Notes: generated by a model not told the origin, from the letters alone. Counted from the first letter of the stretch, positions 1 through 9,225 are shown. The stretch: DNA of 64,000 nucleotides from Mucilaginibacter cryoferens (GCF_014205845.1 NZ_JACHCR010000007.1:124001-188000), one strand, 5' to 3'. Made by a program: numbers and translations.

Positions 1-554
1 CCTTTCCAGTTAATCAAATCAACTACACCTTTAAAGTGCTCTTCAGCACCAATAGGTAACTGCAATGGTACAGCGTTGCTACCCAACATGCTTTTTACCT
101 GTTTTACAACATTTAAAAAGTCGGCACCAGAACGGTCCATTTTGTTAACGAAACCTATACGGGCAACGTTATAGTTGTTTGCAAGTCTCCAGTTAGTTTC
201 TGATTGAGGCTCAACACCATCAACAGCGCTAAAAAGGAATACCAAACCATCCAATACACGCAGTGAGCGGTTTACCTCAACGGTAAAATCCACGTGACCC
301 GGTGTATCAATAATGTTGATATGGTATTTTTGTCCCCTGTAGTTCCAATCTACTGTAGTTGCAGCAGATGTAATGGTAATACCGCGTTCCTGCTCTTGCG
401 CCATCCAGTCCATTGTTGCAGCACCTTCGTGCACTTCACCAATTTTATGGCTTACGCCCGAGTAATAAAGGATACGCTCGGTAGTAGTGGTTTTACCGGC
501 ATCAATGTGAGCGGCAATACCTATATTTCTTGTAAATCTTAGATCTCTTGACAT
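1..554 (-). CDS. fusA: Elongation factor G, N-terminal part (cut by window edge)
   Basis: Translational GTPase that drives ribosomal translocation. Reading the minus strand from the ATG at 554 gives [20 protein letters not shown] followed by [13 protein letters not shown], the P-loop of EF-G. The G2 region ([12 protein letters not shown]), DTPGHVDF and [10 protein letters not shown] motifs follow, so the GTPase domain is intact as far as visible. The reading frame continues past position 1, so the C-terminal three quarters lie outside the window. It is the third gene of the str operon behind rpsL and rpsG, with a 177-bp AT-rich gap containing short repeats before it. The family call is secure. 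Confidence 0.97.
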   Translation of the reverse strand, partial: MSRDLRFTRNIGIAAHIDAGKTTTTERILYYSGVSHKIGEVHEGAATMDWMAQEQERGITITSAATTVDWNYRGQKYHINIIDTPGHVDFTVEVNRSLRVLDGLVFLFSAVDGVEPQSETNWRLANNYNVARIGFVNKMDRSGADFLNVVKQVKSMLGSNAVPLQLPIGAEEHFKGVVDLINWK

Positions 555-731
555 GATAATTATTGAGTTATTGAATTAGTGAATTAGTGAATGAAAAAAT
601 AAATTACTTTAATGGTTTCAAATCACTGATCCTATTATCCAGTAATTTTATTAATGAACTTGCAAAGTTGTGAATTACTGATTAGCCTAATGTTACTAAA
701 TCAATAATTCACTAACTCACTAATTCAATAA
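555..731. repeat. AT-rich spacer with gaattagtgaat-like repeats
   Basis: The rpsG-fusA gap holds imperfect short repeats at both ends (gaattagtgaattagtgaatg near 570-595 and cactaactcactaattcaataatt near 709-733). The right-hand block abuts the rpsG stop codon. The motif resembles the octamer array at 59124-59195 and the block at 51586-51620. No gene is seen here. Confidence 0.6.
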
Positions 732-1199
732 TTAAAATCTAAAGTGTGAGAACGCTTTGTTGGCTTCAGCCATTTTATGCGTATCTTCTTTCTTTTTCAC
801 TGCTGCACCTTCACCTTTAGCTGCTGATATGATCTCACCGGCTAATTTCTCCATCATGGTTTTTTCACCACGACGACGAGCATAGCTGATTAACCATTTC
901 ATACCTAAAGCGATCTTACGCTCAGGACGAACTTCGGTTGGCACCTGGAAGTTAGCACCACCTACACGACGGCTTTTAACTTCTACAGCTGGCATTACAT
1001 TGTTTAAAGCCTTTTTCCAGGTTTCTAAACCGCTTTCGCTGGTTTTCTTTTCAACAATATCAACTGCGTTATAAAATATAGCGTACGCGGTAGATTTTTT
1101 ACCATCGTACATCATGTTATTTACAAACCTTGTAACCAGGGTATCATTGAACCTTGGATCAGGAAGGATAATTCTCTTTTTTGGTTTTGACTTTCTCAT
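732..1199 (-). CDS. rpsG: 30S ribosomal protein S7
   Basis: Primary 16S rRNA-binding protein that nucleates assembly of the 30S head and lines the E-site mRNA exit. The product is 155 aa, the usual family length, starting [19 protein letters not shown]. It has the S7 signature around residues 17-40 ([20 protein letters not shown]) and the [18 protein letters not shown] segment. It lies 19 bp downstream of rpsL and upstream of fusA, which is the canonical str operon order. Nothing unusual was seen. Confidence 0.98.
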   Translation of the reverse strand: MRKSKPKKRIILPDPRFNDTLVTRFVNNMMYDGKKSTAYAIFYNAVDIVEKKTSESGLETWKKALNNVMPAVEVKSRRVGGANFQVPTEVRPERKIALGMKWLISYARRRGEKTMMEKLAGEIISAAKGEGAAVKKKEDTHKMAEANKAFSHFRF

Positions 1200-1218
1200 T
1201 GCTTTCTATCCTCCTTAA

Positions 1219-1641
1219 TTATTTTTTCTTCTTAGCTGGTGCGCCCTTGGTAGGTGCAGCTGCCTGACCTGGTTTAGGACGTTTTGTTCCGTATTTACTA
1301 CGACGTTGGTTACGACCGGCAACACCTGATGTATCTAATGCACCACGAATGATGTGGTAACGTACACCTGGTAAATCCTTAACACGACCACCGCGGATCA
1401 AAACAATAGAGTGCTCCTGTAAGTTGTGACCTTCACCTGGGATGTAAGCATTTACTTCTTTACCGTTGGTTAAGCGCACACGGGCAACTTTACGCATTGC
1501 TGAGTTTGGTTTTTTAGGGGTAGTGGTATACACGCGTGTGCATACTCCTCTTCGCTGTGGACAGCTGTCCAACGCTGGTGACTTACTCTTGTCAACCAGA
1601 GCTACTCTACCTTTTCTAACTAATTGCTGAATAGTAGGCAT
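1219..1641 (-). CDS. rpsL: 30S ribosomal protein S12
   Basis: Decoding-centre ribosomal protein. The 140-aa product has [20 protein letters not shown] and the LPGVRYH loop. Lys43 and Lys88, the classical streptomycin-resistance positions, are both wild type. The C-terminus carries an extra Ala/Pro/Lys-rich tail (about residues 124-140) beyond the E. coli length, as is common in Bacteroidota. It is the first gene of the str operon, behind a recognisable promoter at 1687-1716. Confidence 0.98.
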   Translation of the reverse strand: MPTIQQLVRKGRVALVDKSKSPALDSCPQRRGVCTRVYTTTPKKPNSAMRKVARVRLTNGKEVNAYIPGEGHNLQEHSIVLIRGGRVKDLPGVRYHIIRGALDTSGVAGRNQRRSKYGTKRPKPGQAAAPTKGAPAKKKK

Positions 1642-1686
1642 TTTTTCCTTTTTGTATTTACTGTTTTATCCTTATTTTAAGGACTG

Positions 1687-1716
1687 CAAAGGTACCAACT
1701 ATTTTTTGATTTTCAA
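1687..1716 (-). promoter_or_regulatory. rpsL: Bacteroidota-type promoter of the str operon
   Basis: On the minus strand TACCTTTG (1694 to 1687) matches the -7 consensus TAnnTTTG exactly. A TTGA lies 18 bp upstream (1716 to 1713) in place of the -33 TTTG. The predicted start site leaves a leader of roughly 40 nt before rpsL. Inferred from consensus only. Confidence 0.6.
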
Positions 1717-1972
1717 GGGATTAGAGTGAAAAAGTTTTGTAAGGGGTTGGTTTGGTGGATGGACGGGCGAATTGGAAGGTAAATTATTGTAAATTTTGAT
1801 GTTATGAGTGAAAAGACACCTGGCTACCGCTTCATCGTAATTACGGGGCACAAAGCAGTCCCCGATATGCAGAGGCCTTTCGTAAGTTGACTTTTATGGT
1901 TAAAATATTATAAAATAACGGAGCGAGAAAAAAGGTCCTTTACCCTTACTCCAAAAGTCCTTTATAATATCT
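1717..1972. other. Intergenic region, no confident gene
   Basis: The str promoter lies at its left edge. A 28-codon plus-strand ORF (1804-1890, starting MSEKTPGYRFIVITGH) follows TAAATTTTG, but it has no recognised family and could be a gene remnant or chance. No RNA gene is seen. Confidence 0.4.
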
Positions 1973-2269
1973 TCAATAAAGATCGTCGTGCGTACCAATA
2001 TCCAAAAGCAATATAATTTCTAAATCAGGATTGGTGAGATCTTTATCGATAACAAAAATAATTCTGCAATCGTATCCACAGGAACAGGCGAGGTAAGCAG
2101 CAAGCTTTCCGCTCAATTTATGCGTCCTAAGCGCCGGATCACAAGCATCAGATTGTAGTTTGCCAAGCGCTTTGGCAATAGCGTTTTTTAATGCATTATT
2201 TTTGGCAGTAAACTTTTGATAAGATTTTTCAAAGGCTTTTGATAACACTAATTTCCTTCCCGATTGCAT
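1973..2269 (-). CDS. Type II toxin, RelE/YafQ-like mRNA interferase
   Basis: Ninety-eight residues with the RelE/ParE-superfamily layout: a basic helical N-terminus, the segment DPALRTHKLSGKLAAYLACSCGYDCRIIFVIDKD, and the terminal IGTHDDLY typical of the YafQ/RelE branch. Toxins of this family cleave mRNA at the ribosome and are neutralised by the co-expressed antitoxin. The antitoxin gene is immediately upstream with a 9-bp gap, the usual antitoxin-first order. The exact subfamily (YafQ or StbE) is uncertain, and activity is not shown by sequence. Confidence 0.82.
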   Translation of the reverse strand: MQSGRKLVLSKAFEKSYQKFTAKNNALKNAIAKALGKLQSDACDPALRTHKLSGKLAAYLACSCGYDCRIIFVIDKDLTNPDLEIILLLDIGTHDDLY

Positions 2270-2278
2270 AGCAAAAAC

Positions 2279-2488
2279 TTACAGCGCATTAAGTTTAGCA
2301 ATAACCTCATCGGCCGAAAGGGGGCTATTGTGGCCAGCCCGGTATTCTTTTACAGATCTTTTGGCTGTTTTAGCTATCCCCTCTCTACGTGCTTCTATTT
2401 GTCGCTTTTGCAAAATTTCGAGCAACAGTTCCCTGGATGCAAAATCCAATTGCATAATATCGTCAAGGGTTGAATTAATAGTTACCAT
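2279..2488 (-). CDS. Antitoxin of the RelE-type module
   Basis: A 69-aa acidic and basic mixed helical protein (starts MVTINSTLDDIMQLDFASRE; contains KRQIEARREGIAKTAKRSVKEY) directly upstream of the RelE-like toxin. Its size, order and spacing fit an antitoxin that binds the toxin through its C-terminal part and usually represses its own promoter. No classical DNA-binding domain was recognised, so the function rests mainly on context. Its promoter is predicted at 2505-2536. Confidence 0.75.
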   Translation of the reverse strand: MVTINSTLDDIMQLDFASRELLLEILQKRQIEARREGIAKTAKRSVKEYRAGHNSPLSADEVIAKLNAL

Positions 2489-2504
2489 GATTAAGCCGTT
2501 TAAA

Positions 2505-2536
2505 CAAAAATACTAAAATGTAGGGTGATTATGCAA
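2505..2536 (-). promoter_or_regulatory. Promoter of the toxin-antitoxin pair
   Basis: The minus strand has TATTTTTG (2512 to 2505), an exact TAnnTTTG, and TTG at 2536 to 2534 with 21 bp between them. The implied leader is only about 10 nt before the antitoxin ATG at 2488. Confidence 0.6.
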
Positions 2537-2577
2537 TACTTTCTAAATACAAAAGAAGTCTTTCATCCTAATAATGG

Positions 2578-2660
2578 CAATGCCTGCGGCCAGGGCTGTA
2601 TGCTCATACGCCTGCAGGCATTATGCTCAACGGCCGGTATCCGCGTCCATCCCTATTGCG
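2578..2660. repeat. GC-rich dispersed element, copy 1
   Basis: About 80 bp (gcctgcggccagggc ... ggccggtatccgc ... atccctattgc) in otherwise AT-rich spacer. It aligns by eye along its length with the segment at 30413-30494, sharing the blocks ggcca/cgggc, caggcatt, ggccggtat and atcccta. It has no ORF. It is probably a dispersed intergenic repeat of this lineage. Confidence 0.55.
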
Positions 2661-2679
2661 GGCAACTTAAATAAACATG

Positions 2680-3414
2680 TTACTTGCTATCCAACTCGGG
2701 TGGCGGCCGCAATTCAACTTTAATTTTGTTTATTCCACTCCCATAATACTGTTCACCGCGAAAATATCTAACATCGTAGTTGTCAAAAAAATGATTGAAC
2801 AGGGCATTATGAACTCTACACTCATTTTGATTACTCCATGGAACCTGAAGACCCTGTACATAGGACAAGCAAATTCTTACAGGAACAAATTTGTAATCCG
2901 GAAACTGTGCTTCAATTTCAAACTGGAGATAATTGAACTTTTCTTCAAATTCTCTATAAGGCGATTCGGTGATCACGTTTATTGCCTTATACTCAACAGG
3001 CCTATCGTACCAGATATCTTTGATACCTGTTTCGTCGACCCCGTAAATGGTATAATATGATCCAATAAGGCTAACCGAAAAAATTATCTTTTTTGTTCTG
3101 CTTAGCGCCGCATCCTGAAATCGCTCTAAAATTAACTCGCCGCTAAATGCAAGTTCATTAGGGTAACTACAGTTATATACCCTCTTCTTTGCCGTACTTT
3201 TTAATTTTTTCAAAAATGCCTTCCATGGCTCGTTAAAGCGCTTGTTATCAGTCACGTTTTTTTCAATAACAGCGTCGATCTTTTTTATACCAGGATATTC
3301 ATTATAGTTAGGATCATCTTTAGGTATTCCAATGGGATAATGAGTTTTAATAGTTTCACCTATCTCATTGAACAAGCTATTATAAGGATTGACTAAGGTG
3401 AAATAAGTAATCAT
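2680..3414 (-). CDS. Hypothetical protein, 244 aa
   Basis: A soluble protein with no signal peptide or membrane segment, rich in Tyr, Phe, Asn and Lys. It starts MITYFTLVNPYNSLFNEIGE and contains YYTIYGVDETGIKDIWYDRP and an aromatic C-terminal half. I do not recognise a family. It stands alone: the toxin-antitoxin module is downstream and a lipoprotein gene is upstream on the same strand. Its base composition is more AT-rich than neighbouring housekeeping genes, which is compatible with recent acquisition but not proof of it. Confidence 0.7.
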   Translation of the reverse strand: MITYFTLVNPYNSLFNEIGETIKTHYPIGIPKDDPNYNEYPGIKKIDAVIEKNVTDNKRFNEPWKAFLKKLKSTAKKRVYNCSYPNELAFSGELILERFQDAALSRTKKIIFSVSLIGSYYTIYGVDETGIKDIWYDRPVEYKAINVITESPYREFEEKFNYLQFEIEAQFPDYKFVPVRICLSYVQGLQVPWSNQNECRVHNALFNHFFDNYDVRYFRGEQYYGSGINKIKVELRPPPELDSK

Positions 3415-3469
3415 ATCGATTTAAACTTACAAGCAAGATACATTAATAATCTAAACACCTATAAACAAA

Positions 3470-3495
3470 CAAAGCGGTGATCACTCACCGCTTTG
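3470..3495 (-). terminator. Rho-independent terminator after the small lipoprotein
   Basis: A perfect 11-bp stem (caaagcggtga / tcaccgctttg) with a 4-nt loop, followed on the minus strand by TTTGTTT. It lies about 45 bp downstream of the stop at 3542. Confidence 0.75.
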
Positions 3496-3541
3496 CCATC
3501 AATCACTCACAAACAATCACTCAACAACACTCTTTTATAAA

Positions 3542-3715
3542 TTAGTAATGGTCGTACCCATTATGGTAGTTACCGTGGTTTCCACCGTTATCATATCCGT
3601 TATGATACCCACGATGGTATCCTCTTCCATATCCATCGCGTACCATGCAACCTGATGATACTGAAACTACAAATGCTGATATTAATAGTGCGAATGCAAC
3701 AAATCTCTTTTTCAT
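3542..3715 (-). CDS. Small His/Gly/Tyr-rich lipoprotein, 57 aa
   Basis: Starts MKKRFVAFALLISAFVVSVS followed by SGC, a signal peptide with a lipobox Cys at residue 23. The mature part is about 35 residues of Gly, Tyr, His and Asn repeats (GYGRGYHRGYHNGYDNG and similar). The family is unknown. Such His-rich tails can bind metals, but nothing here proves it. The strong terminator at 3470-3495 supports expression as a single gene. It is below the usual ORF length cutoff, so it is easily missed. Confidence 0.8.
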   Translation of the reverse strand: MKKRFVAFALLISAFVVSVSSGCMVRDGYGRGYHRGYHNGYDNGGNHGNYHNGYDHY

Positions 3716-3821
3716 GATGCTTAATTTTAATGGTACATGTTATTTAAACAACGTACATATATAGGATGCTTTTTTTGGCAAAAGGATTAACCGGCATGTA
3801 TTTTAATTTTAAGCAGCCTAT

Positions 3822-3853
3822 AAAAAAGCCTTCAACTTTTAACAGTTAAAGGC
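3822..3853 (-). terminator. Rho-independent terminator on the minus strand
   Basis: Minus-strand stem GCCTTTAACT / AGTTGAAGGC (one wobble pair) around a 6-nt loop, followed by TTTTTTA. It sits about 20 bp after the stop of the tiny lipoprotein-like ORF at 3873-3965, so something on this strand is probably transcribed there. Confidence 0.7.
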
Positions 3854-3872
3854 ATTTAAATTATGGCGCTGC

Positions 3873-3965
3873 CTATTTTAGGGGCGCCGGCGGATGTGGC
3901 ATATCGCGCGGTGGCGCGCAGCCTGTGGTTAATGTGGCAAGTAGCAATAATCGGAGTGGTTTTAT
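3873..3965 (-). CDS. Possible 30-aa lipoprotein without a standard start codon
   Basis: In-frame minus-strand codons read (I)KPLRLLLLATLTTGCAPPRD and then MPHPPAPLK before a TAG. That is a basic N-terminus, a Leu-rich core and the lipobox LTTGC. The first plausible codon is ATA (3965), with the in-frame stop TAG a few codons upstream, so no ATG, GTG or TTG precedes the signal sequence. It may start at ATA, or it may have lost its start and be a relic. A good terminator follows (3822-3853). Treat as tentative. Confidence 0.35.
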   Translation of the reverse strand: MKPLRLLLLATLTTGCAPPRDMPHPPAPLK

Positions 3966-4052
3966 TTCACCCTGCTATGTTTACAGTAAAAACAGCACTT
4001 ACCGGGTAATTGTTTTAAAACCATTATCTTAGTTTTTTCCAATCCAATCATC

Positions 4053-5810
4053 ATGAAAAAGTTATCCTTACTGATCGTTCCGCTCTGCATTCTTGTTAGT
4101 TGTAAACCAAAGCCTGCGGGCGATAGCGCAGCCTTATCCGGCGATGCGGCATTCCAAAAAATTGCCGATGAGTACCTTGAAGGCTACCTGGCCTGGCGAC
4201 CGGCCAACGGTGTTGCCCTTGGTTACCACCAATACGATGGCAAGGTTACAGATATCAGCAAGGCCTCCATTGATAAAGAACTGGCACGCCTTAAGGATTA
4301 TGATGCCAAACTAAGCAGTGCAGACACGGCTTCTTTTAGTCCGAAAACATTTTATGATTACCGTATTCTGCGCTCGGCTGTAAAGCAAGAGATCTGGACG
4401 TTTGAAGATTTGGGTACCTATACTAAAAACCCCATGACCTATGCAGGTGCCGTTGACGTAAGCATTTATGTAAAACGCAATTTTTCACCTATAGAAAACC
4501 GGGTAAAATCCATCATCGCTATAGAAAAACTGGCGCCCAAATTAATGGCCGATGCCAAGCTTAACCTTAACGACACCTTAGCCAAACCGTATGTAGAAAC
4601 CGCTATTCAGATAGCCCAGGGATCGGCCGAGTTTTTAGGTGGCGACCTGAAAGTTGCTCTTAAGGATGTGAAGAACGATACGTTGATGAAAACCTTTAAC
4701 ACCGTAAACACGGCAGCCATAGCGGCAGTTAACGACTTTGCCGATTATCTGAAAAAACAAAAACTCCCTAAAGCCAATAACAAATATGCCATAGGCACAG
4801 CAGCTTATCAAAAAATGCTGCTGTACAGCGAGGGTATCAAATTATCGCCAGATAGAATATTAGAAATTGGTTTGAGTGAGTTGGAGAAGGAGCAGGAAAC
4901 TTTCAACGCGGCCGCCAAGATCATCAACCCCAATAAAAAACCGGTTGATGTATACCACGACCTGCAAAAAGACCACCCTACGGCCGAAAGCCTGATCCCT
5001 GATGCCAAGAAGAACCTGGAGCAGATCCGCCAGTTTTTGATCGATAAAAACATTGTGACCATCCCATCGCAGGTACGGGTTAAGGTAGAAGAAACCCCGC
5101 AATATGCCCGTGCCACAGGTACAGCTTCGATGGATACGCCCGGCCCGTTTGAGACTACCGCTACCGAGGCTTACTATTACATTACCCCGGTTGACCCAAA
5201 ATGGACAGCCCAGCAAAAAGAAGACTGGCTGAAACAGTTTGACTACTACACTACCGATAACGTAACCATCCACGAGGCCTATCCCGGCCACTACACCCAG
5301 TTTTTGCATTTGAATGCATCATCGGCAACCAAAATTGAAAAGATATTTGGCAGCTACGCCTATATTGAAGGCTGGGCGCACTACTGCGAAAAAATGATGG
5401 CAGACGAAGGCTACGGCCATAATGGCGATCCGGTAAGGGCTGCTAAATATCGTTTGGCGCAATCGGGCGATGCCTTATTAAGGCTTTGCCGTTTGTGCGT
5501 ATCTATCAAAACCCACACACAGGGCATGAATGTAGATGATGCCACCAAATTTTTTATGGCCAACTGGTACCAGGGCGATAAACCATCGAGACAGGAAGCC
5601 CTGCGCGGTACCTTTGATCCCGGTTACCTGTTTTACACTATTGGCAAGCTGGAAATATTAAAGCTACGCGAAGACTACAAAAAACAGGAAGGCGCCAACT
5701 TCTCCCTCAAAAAATTCCACGACGAAGTACTTGACCACGGGATGCCGCAAATTGGTATGTTGCGCGAAATTATGCTGAAAGATAAGAGCACCTGGGGAGA
5801 CGCGCTTTAA
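4053..5810 (+). CDS. DUF885 family lipoprotein, predicted metallopeptidase
   Basis: A 585-aa protein beginning MKKLSLLIVPLCILVSCKPK, a lipoprotein signal peptide with Cys at residue 17, so probably anchored in the periplasm or outer membrane. The body is a DUF885 domain. The conserved HEAYPGH motif at about residues 407-413 and EGWAHYCEKM further on would supply metal ligands and a catalytic Glu in a gluzincin-like arrangement. Members are usually annotated as uncharacterised peptidases. The length is normal for the family. A convergent terminator with leuS follows. The substrate is unknown. Confidence 0.88.
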   Translation: MKKLSLLIVPLCILVSCKPKPAGDSAALSGDAAFQKIADEYLEGYLAWRPANGVALGYHQYDGKVTDISKASIDKELARLKDYDAKLSSADTASFSPKTFYDYRILRSAVKQEIWTFEDLGTYTKNPMTYAGAVDVSIYVKRNFSPIENRVKSIIAIEKLAPKLMADAKLNLNDTLAKPYVETAIQIAQGSAEFLGGDLKVALKDVKNDTLMKTFNTVNTAAIAAVNDFADYLKKQKLPKANNKYAIGTAAYQKMLLYSEGIKLSPDRILEIGLSELEKEQETFNAAAKIINPNKKPVDVYHDLQKDHPTAESLIPDAKKNLEQIRQFLIDKNIVTIPSQVRVKVEETPQYARATGTASMDTPGPFETTATEAYYYITPVDPKWTAQQKEDWLKQFDYYTTDNVTIHEAYPGHYTQFLHLNASSATKIEKIFGSYAYIEGWAHYCEKMMADEGYGHNGDPVRAAKYRLAQSGDALLRLCRLCVSIKTHTQGMNVDDATKFFMANWYQGDKPSRQEALRGTFDPGYLFYTIGKLEILKLREDYKKQEGANFSLKKFHDEVLDHGMPQIGMLREIMLKDKSTWGDAL

Positions 5811-5831
5811 GGAGCAGAAAGACCTTTTAAT

Positions 5832-5874
5832 TAAAATAAAAATGCCATCGTTTAGCGGTGGCATTTTTATTTTA
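5832..5874. terminator. Bidirectional terminator between the DUF885 gene and leuS
   Basis: A long A/T-flanked hairpin: aaaataaaaatgccatcg and cggtggcatttttatttt pair with one wobble around a ttta(g) loop. The A-run before and T-run after work in both orientations, fitting two convergent genes. Confidence 0.8.
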
Positions 5875-5886
5875 ACAATTTTTTCA

Positions 5887-5913
5887 CTCCCCCTTCAGGG
5901 GGGCGGGGGGGCT
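5887..5913. repeat. CCCCC/GGGGG palindrome abutting the leuS stop
   Basis: The run ctcccccttcaggggg plus gcgggggggct lies directly against the leuS stop codon at 5914-5916. It belongs to the same dispersed family as the inverted repeats at 7099-7131 and 7568-7600. Confidence 0.65.
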
Positions 5914-8900
5914 CTACACCACCATATTGACAATCCTACCTTTAACCACAATCACCTTTTTAGGGGCTTTGCCATCAAGATATTTTTGTACATCGGCGTT
6001 GGCCAATACAGTTTCTTCTATTTCTTTAATTTCCAGGCTCAACGGGATGTTAAGATTCATTTTCATTTTGCCGTTGATAGATATCGGATAAGCAAAATCA
6101 TCCTCAATTAAATAAGCGCTGTTAAATTTAGGGAACGGCGCGTATGATAATGTACCGGCCGGGTTACCCAATAATGTCCAAAGTTCTTCGCAAATGTGAG
6201 GAGCATACGATGACAGGATGATCACCATATCCTGTAATATAGCGCGGTTATTACATTTCAGGTCGGTAAGTTCGTTTACGGCTATCATAAAGCTGGATAC
6301 CGACGTATTGAACGAGAAACGCTCAACATCTTCCTCTACCTTACGGATGATCTTGTGTAACGATTTTAATTCCGCTTTTGACGGCTCGACTCCGGATACG
6401 TTAAACTCCCATGCATCATTGTGGAACAATCTCCAAAATTTACGCAAAAATTTAAACACCCCCTCAATACCATTGGTATTCCATGGCTTGCTCTGCTCCA
6501 ACGGACCAAGGAACATTTCGTACATCCGCAAGGTATCGGCACCGTAACGTTGGGCTATATCGTCGGGGTTAACCACGTTGTAATAACGTTTCGACATTTT
6601 CTCGACCTCAACACCACAAATGTATTTGCCATTCTCTAAAATAAACTCAGCATCGGCAAATTCCGGTCTCCATTCTTTAAACTTGTTAATGTTCATCACC
6701 TCGTTCTCTACAATGTTTACATCAACATGCAAAGGAGAGGTTTTGTATTCTTTAATTAAACCATGAGATACAAATGTGTTGGTGCCGCGGCCTTCTTCAT
6801 CTATTAAACGATAAACAAAGTTACTGCGGCCCTGTATCATCCCCTGGTTAATCAGCTTTTTGAAAGGCTCTTCCTCTCCTACTTTACCAATATCCTTCAA
6901 AAACTTGTTCCAGAAACGACTGTACAACAGGTGGCCGGTAGCATGCTCAGATCCACCGATATATAAATCCACATCTTTCCAGTAAGCAATAGCCTCCGGC
7001 GATGCAAATTCCTTATCATTTTGCGCATCCATATAGCGGAACCAATACCAGCTACTGCCAGCCCAACCAGGCATAGTCGAGAGTTCATAAGCATAGCCAG
7101 CCCCCTCTAAATCTCCCCCGGTAGGGGAGACTTTAGCTGCATCTGTTTCTTCTCCTGATATTTTGGTTTTGTCTCTTTCAGGAAGACTATCCAATTTTAA
7201 TTTTATTGACAAAGCAACCGATTGAACATCTTTTAATACTTCATCGTTTGAAAATCTTATTACCTCAAAACCGAAATGATTTAGCACTTCTGTTCTTGCG
7301 TCATCAGCTTCTTTGTTGGATGTATGATGATGGCCGTCTAATTCAATTACCAGGCCTTTTTGCAGAGAAACAAAATCAGCAATAAACTGCCCGATAATGT
7401 GTTGTCTTCTTATTTTATACCCAAGCTTTTCGCTTCTTAGAAATTGCCATAACATTTCTTCAGCCTCAGTAGGTTGATTTCTGTTATCACGACTAAAGTC
7501 TTTGACCTGTTCGTAATAAACAGGATCTGCGGTTTCCCTATAACTTCCGGCCTTGTGTGATTGGGAGGTCTCCCCTACCGGGGGAGATTTAGAGGGGGCT
7601 CCTTCTGGTTTGTAGCTCCATCCCTCGGCACGACCTAAAGGCGGTTCACCGCTTTCCGTCGGCAAATATTTATCAACCTCTGGCAATAGCAAAGGCAAAT
7701 GATCTTCTTCAATTAAATGCGGCAAGCCATCTTTAAAGTAAACGGGCACCGGTTCGCCCCAGTAGCGTTGGCGGCCAAATATGGCATCACGCATCCTGAA
7801 GTTGATCTTAGCCTTACCGGCACCTATTTCTTCCAGTTTAGCTATCACGGCTGCGGTACCTGCTTTATAATCCAACCCGTTCATAAACTCCGAGTTGATG
7901 TATTTACCTTCCTTGGTAGGATCGGCCTCGGTTTCGATGCTTTGAATATCGATGATAGGTACTATAGGCAGGTTAAAGTGCTTGGCAAACAAATAATCAC
8001 GCTGATCGCCCGATGGTACGGCCATTACAGCACCGGTACCATAGCCTGCCAACACGTAATCGGCAATCCATATCTGGATCTTTTCACCATTCAGCGGGTT
8101 AAGCACAAAACTACCGGTAAAAGCGCCGGATACTGTTTTGGCATCAGCCATCCTATCCAGTTCAGATTTCTTTTTGGTTACGGCGATGTAAGCATCTATA
8201 TCTGCCTTTTGCTCAGGCGTGGTTAAACTGGCTACCAACTCATGCTCCGGTGCTATCACCAAAAATGTAACACCAAAAATGGTATCAACACGGGTGGTGA
8301 AAACTTCTATGTAGTTAGTGATGAGTTGTGAGAGGTGAGTGGTTTTGTCTATTGGAAACCTCACACTTGCACCAGTACTTTTACCAATCCAATTGCGTTG
8401 CATTTCTTTCAACGGCTCGGGCCAGTCAATAGTATCTAAACCTTGCAGTAAGCGTTCGGCATATGCGGTTATGCGCATGCTCCATTGCATCATTTTCTTT
8501 TGCTCAACAGGATAGCCGCCGCGCTCGCTAAAGCCGTCCTTTACCTCGTCGTTTGCCAACACGGTACCTAAAGCGGGACACCAATTTACGGTACTCTCGC
8601 GCAGGTAGGTAAGGCGATATTTTAATAGTTCGGACTGCTGCACAGGGTTGCTTAACGCATTCCATTCATCAGCAGTAAAACTTAATATTTCTTCGTCGCA
8701 TACGGCGTTGATACCGGCCGATCCGTTTTGTTCAAAATGTGCAACCAGATTGGTAATGCTTTCGGCTTTGGCAGCATCTTTATTGTACCAGCTGTTAAAC
8801 AACTGCATAAAAATCCACTGTGTCCATTTATAATAATCGGGCGAACTGGTACGCACCTCGCGGCTCCAATCAAAAGAGAAACCGATCTGATCAAGCTGGC

Positions 8901-9225
8901 GGCGGTAGGTAGCAATATTATCTTCGGTAGTAACCGCGGGATGCTGCCCGGTTTGTATGGCATACTGCTCGGCCGGTAAGCCAAAGCTATCGTAGCCCAT
9001 AGGGTGTAGCACGTTAAAACCTTTTAAGCGCTTGTAACGCGCAAAAATATCAGAAGCAATATACCCCAGCGGGTGGCCAACATGCAGCCCCGCGCCCGAT
9101 GGGTAAGGGAACATATCCAACACATAATACTTGGGTTTGGTGCTTTTATCTTCGGCTTTAAACGTATTGTTCTGGGCCCAAAACTGCTGCCACTTTTGCT
9201 CTATATCTTTAAATTGATAGTCCAT
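5914..9225 (-). CDS. leuS: Leucyl-tRNA synthetase with inserted DUF559 nuclease domain
   Basis: Class I aminoacyl-tRNA synthetase that charges tRNA-Leu. It starts [16 protein letters not shown]. The HIGH motif is HVGH (residues 48-51), the editing CP1 domain follows ([26 protein letters not shown]), then [12 protein letters not shown], and KMSKR lies near residues 876-880. The protein is 1103 aa, against roughly 920-945 expected for Bacteroidota. The excess is a block at residues about 542-709, between the [10 protein letters not shown] segment and [12 protein letters not shown], which encodes a complete DUF559/VSR-like endonuclease domain and carries inverted repeats at both DNA ends. The frame is open throughout and all synthetase motifs are present, so the enzyme is probably functional with the extra domain. 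Confidence 0.96.
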   Translation of the reverse strand: MDYQFKDIEQKWQQFWAQNNTFKAEDKSTKPKYYVLDMFPYPSGAGLHVGHPLGYIASDIFARYKRLKGFNVLHPMGYDSFGLPAEQYAIQTGQHPAVTTEDNIATYRRQLDQIGFSFDWSREVRTSSPDYYKWTQWIFMQLFNSWYNKDAAKAESITNLVAHFEQNGSAGINAVCDEEILSFTADEWNALSNPVQQSELLKYRLTYLRESTVNWCPALGTVLANDEVKDGFSERGGYPVEQKKMMQWSMRITAYAERLLQGLDTIDWPEPLKEMQRNWIGKSTGASVRFPIDKTTHLSQLITNYIEVFTTRVDTIFGVTFLVIAPEHELVASLTTPEQKADIDAYIAVTKKKSELDRMADAKTVSGAFTGSFVLNPLNGEKIQIWIADYVLAGYGTGAVMAVPSGDQRDYLFAKHFNLPIVPIIDIQSIETEADPTKEGKYINSEFMNGLDYKAGTAAVIAKLEEIGAGKAKINFRMRDAIFGRQRYWGEPVPVYFKDGLPHLIEEDHLPLLLPEVDKYLPTESGEPPLGRAEGWSYKPEGAPSKSPPVGETSQSHKAGSYRETADPVYYEQVKDFSRDNRNQPTEAEEMLWQFLRSEKLGYKIRRQHIIGQFIADFVSLQKGLVIELDGHHHTSNKEADDARTEVLNHFGFEVIRFSNDEVLKDVQSVALSIKLKLDSLPERDKTKISGEETDAAKVSPTGGDLEGAGYAYELSTMPGWAGSSWYWFRYMDAQNDKEFASPEAIAYWKDVDLYIGGSEHATGHLLYSRFWNKFLKDIGKVGEEEPFKKLINQGMIQGRSNFVYRLIDEEGRGTNTFVSHGLIKEYKTSPLHVDVNIVENEVMNINKFKEWRPEFADAEFILENGKYICGVEVEKMSKRYYNVVNPDDIAQRYGADTLRMYEMFLGPLEQSKPWNTNGIEGVFKFLRKFWRLFHNDAWEFNVSGVEPSKAELKSLHKIIRKVEEDVERFSFNTSVSSFMIAVNELTDLKCNNRAILQDMVIILSSYAPHICEELWTLLGNPAGTLSYAPFPKFNSAYLIEDDFAYPISINGKMKMNLNIPLSLEIKEIEETVLANADVQKYLDGKAPKKVIVVKGRIVNMVV
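7099..7600 (-). mobile_element. In-frame insertion element in leuS carrying a DUF559 endonuclease domain
   Basis: A 502-bp block bounded by perfect 33-bp inverted repeats (7099-7131 and 7568-7600). Each repeat contains the inner palindrome tctccccnnnnggggaga. Both outer flanks read CC, so a 2-bp target duplication is possible; 502 + 2 = 504 bp is exactly 168 codons, which would keep frame. The encoded domain has the DUF559 hallmarks [35 protein letters not shown] and [10 protein letters not shown], i.e. the D and E-x-D of a PD-(D/E)XK nuclease (about residues 617, 628 and 630 of the fusion). No intein splice motifs are present. The boundaries are seen in the sequence; mobility is inferred. 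Confidence 0.85.

Noticed and set aside
1804..1890. 28-codon ORF next to the str promoter
   Set aside because: Too short, no family and no ribosome binding site that decides a start; kept only as a note.
7099..7600. The leuS insertion as an intein or group I/II intron
   Set aside because: No intein splice-junction residues (no C-terminal HN with Cys/Ser following) and no intron structure; the frame is continuous and all synthetase motifs are intact.
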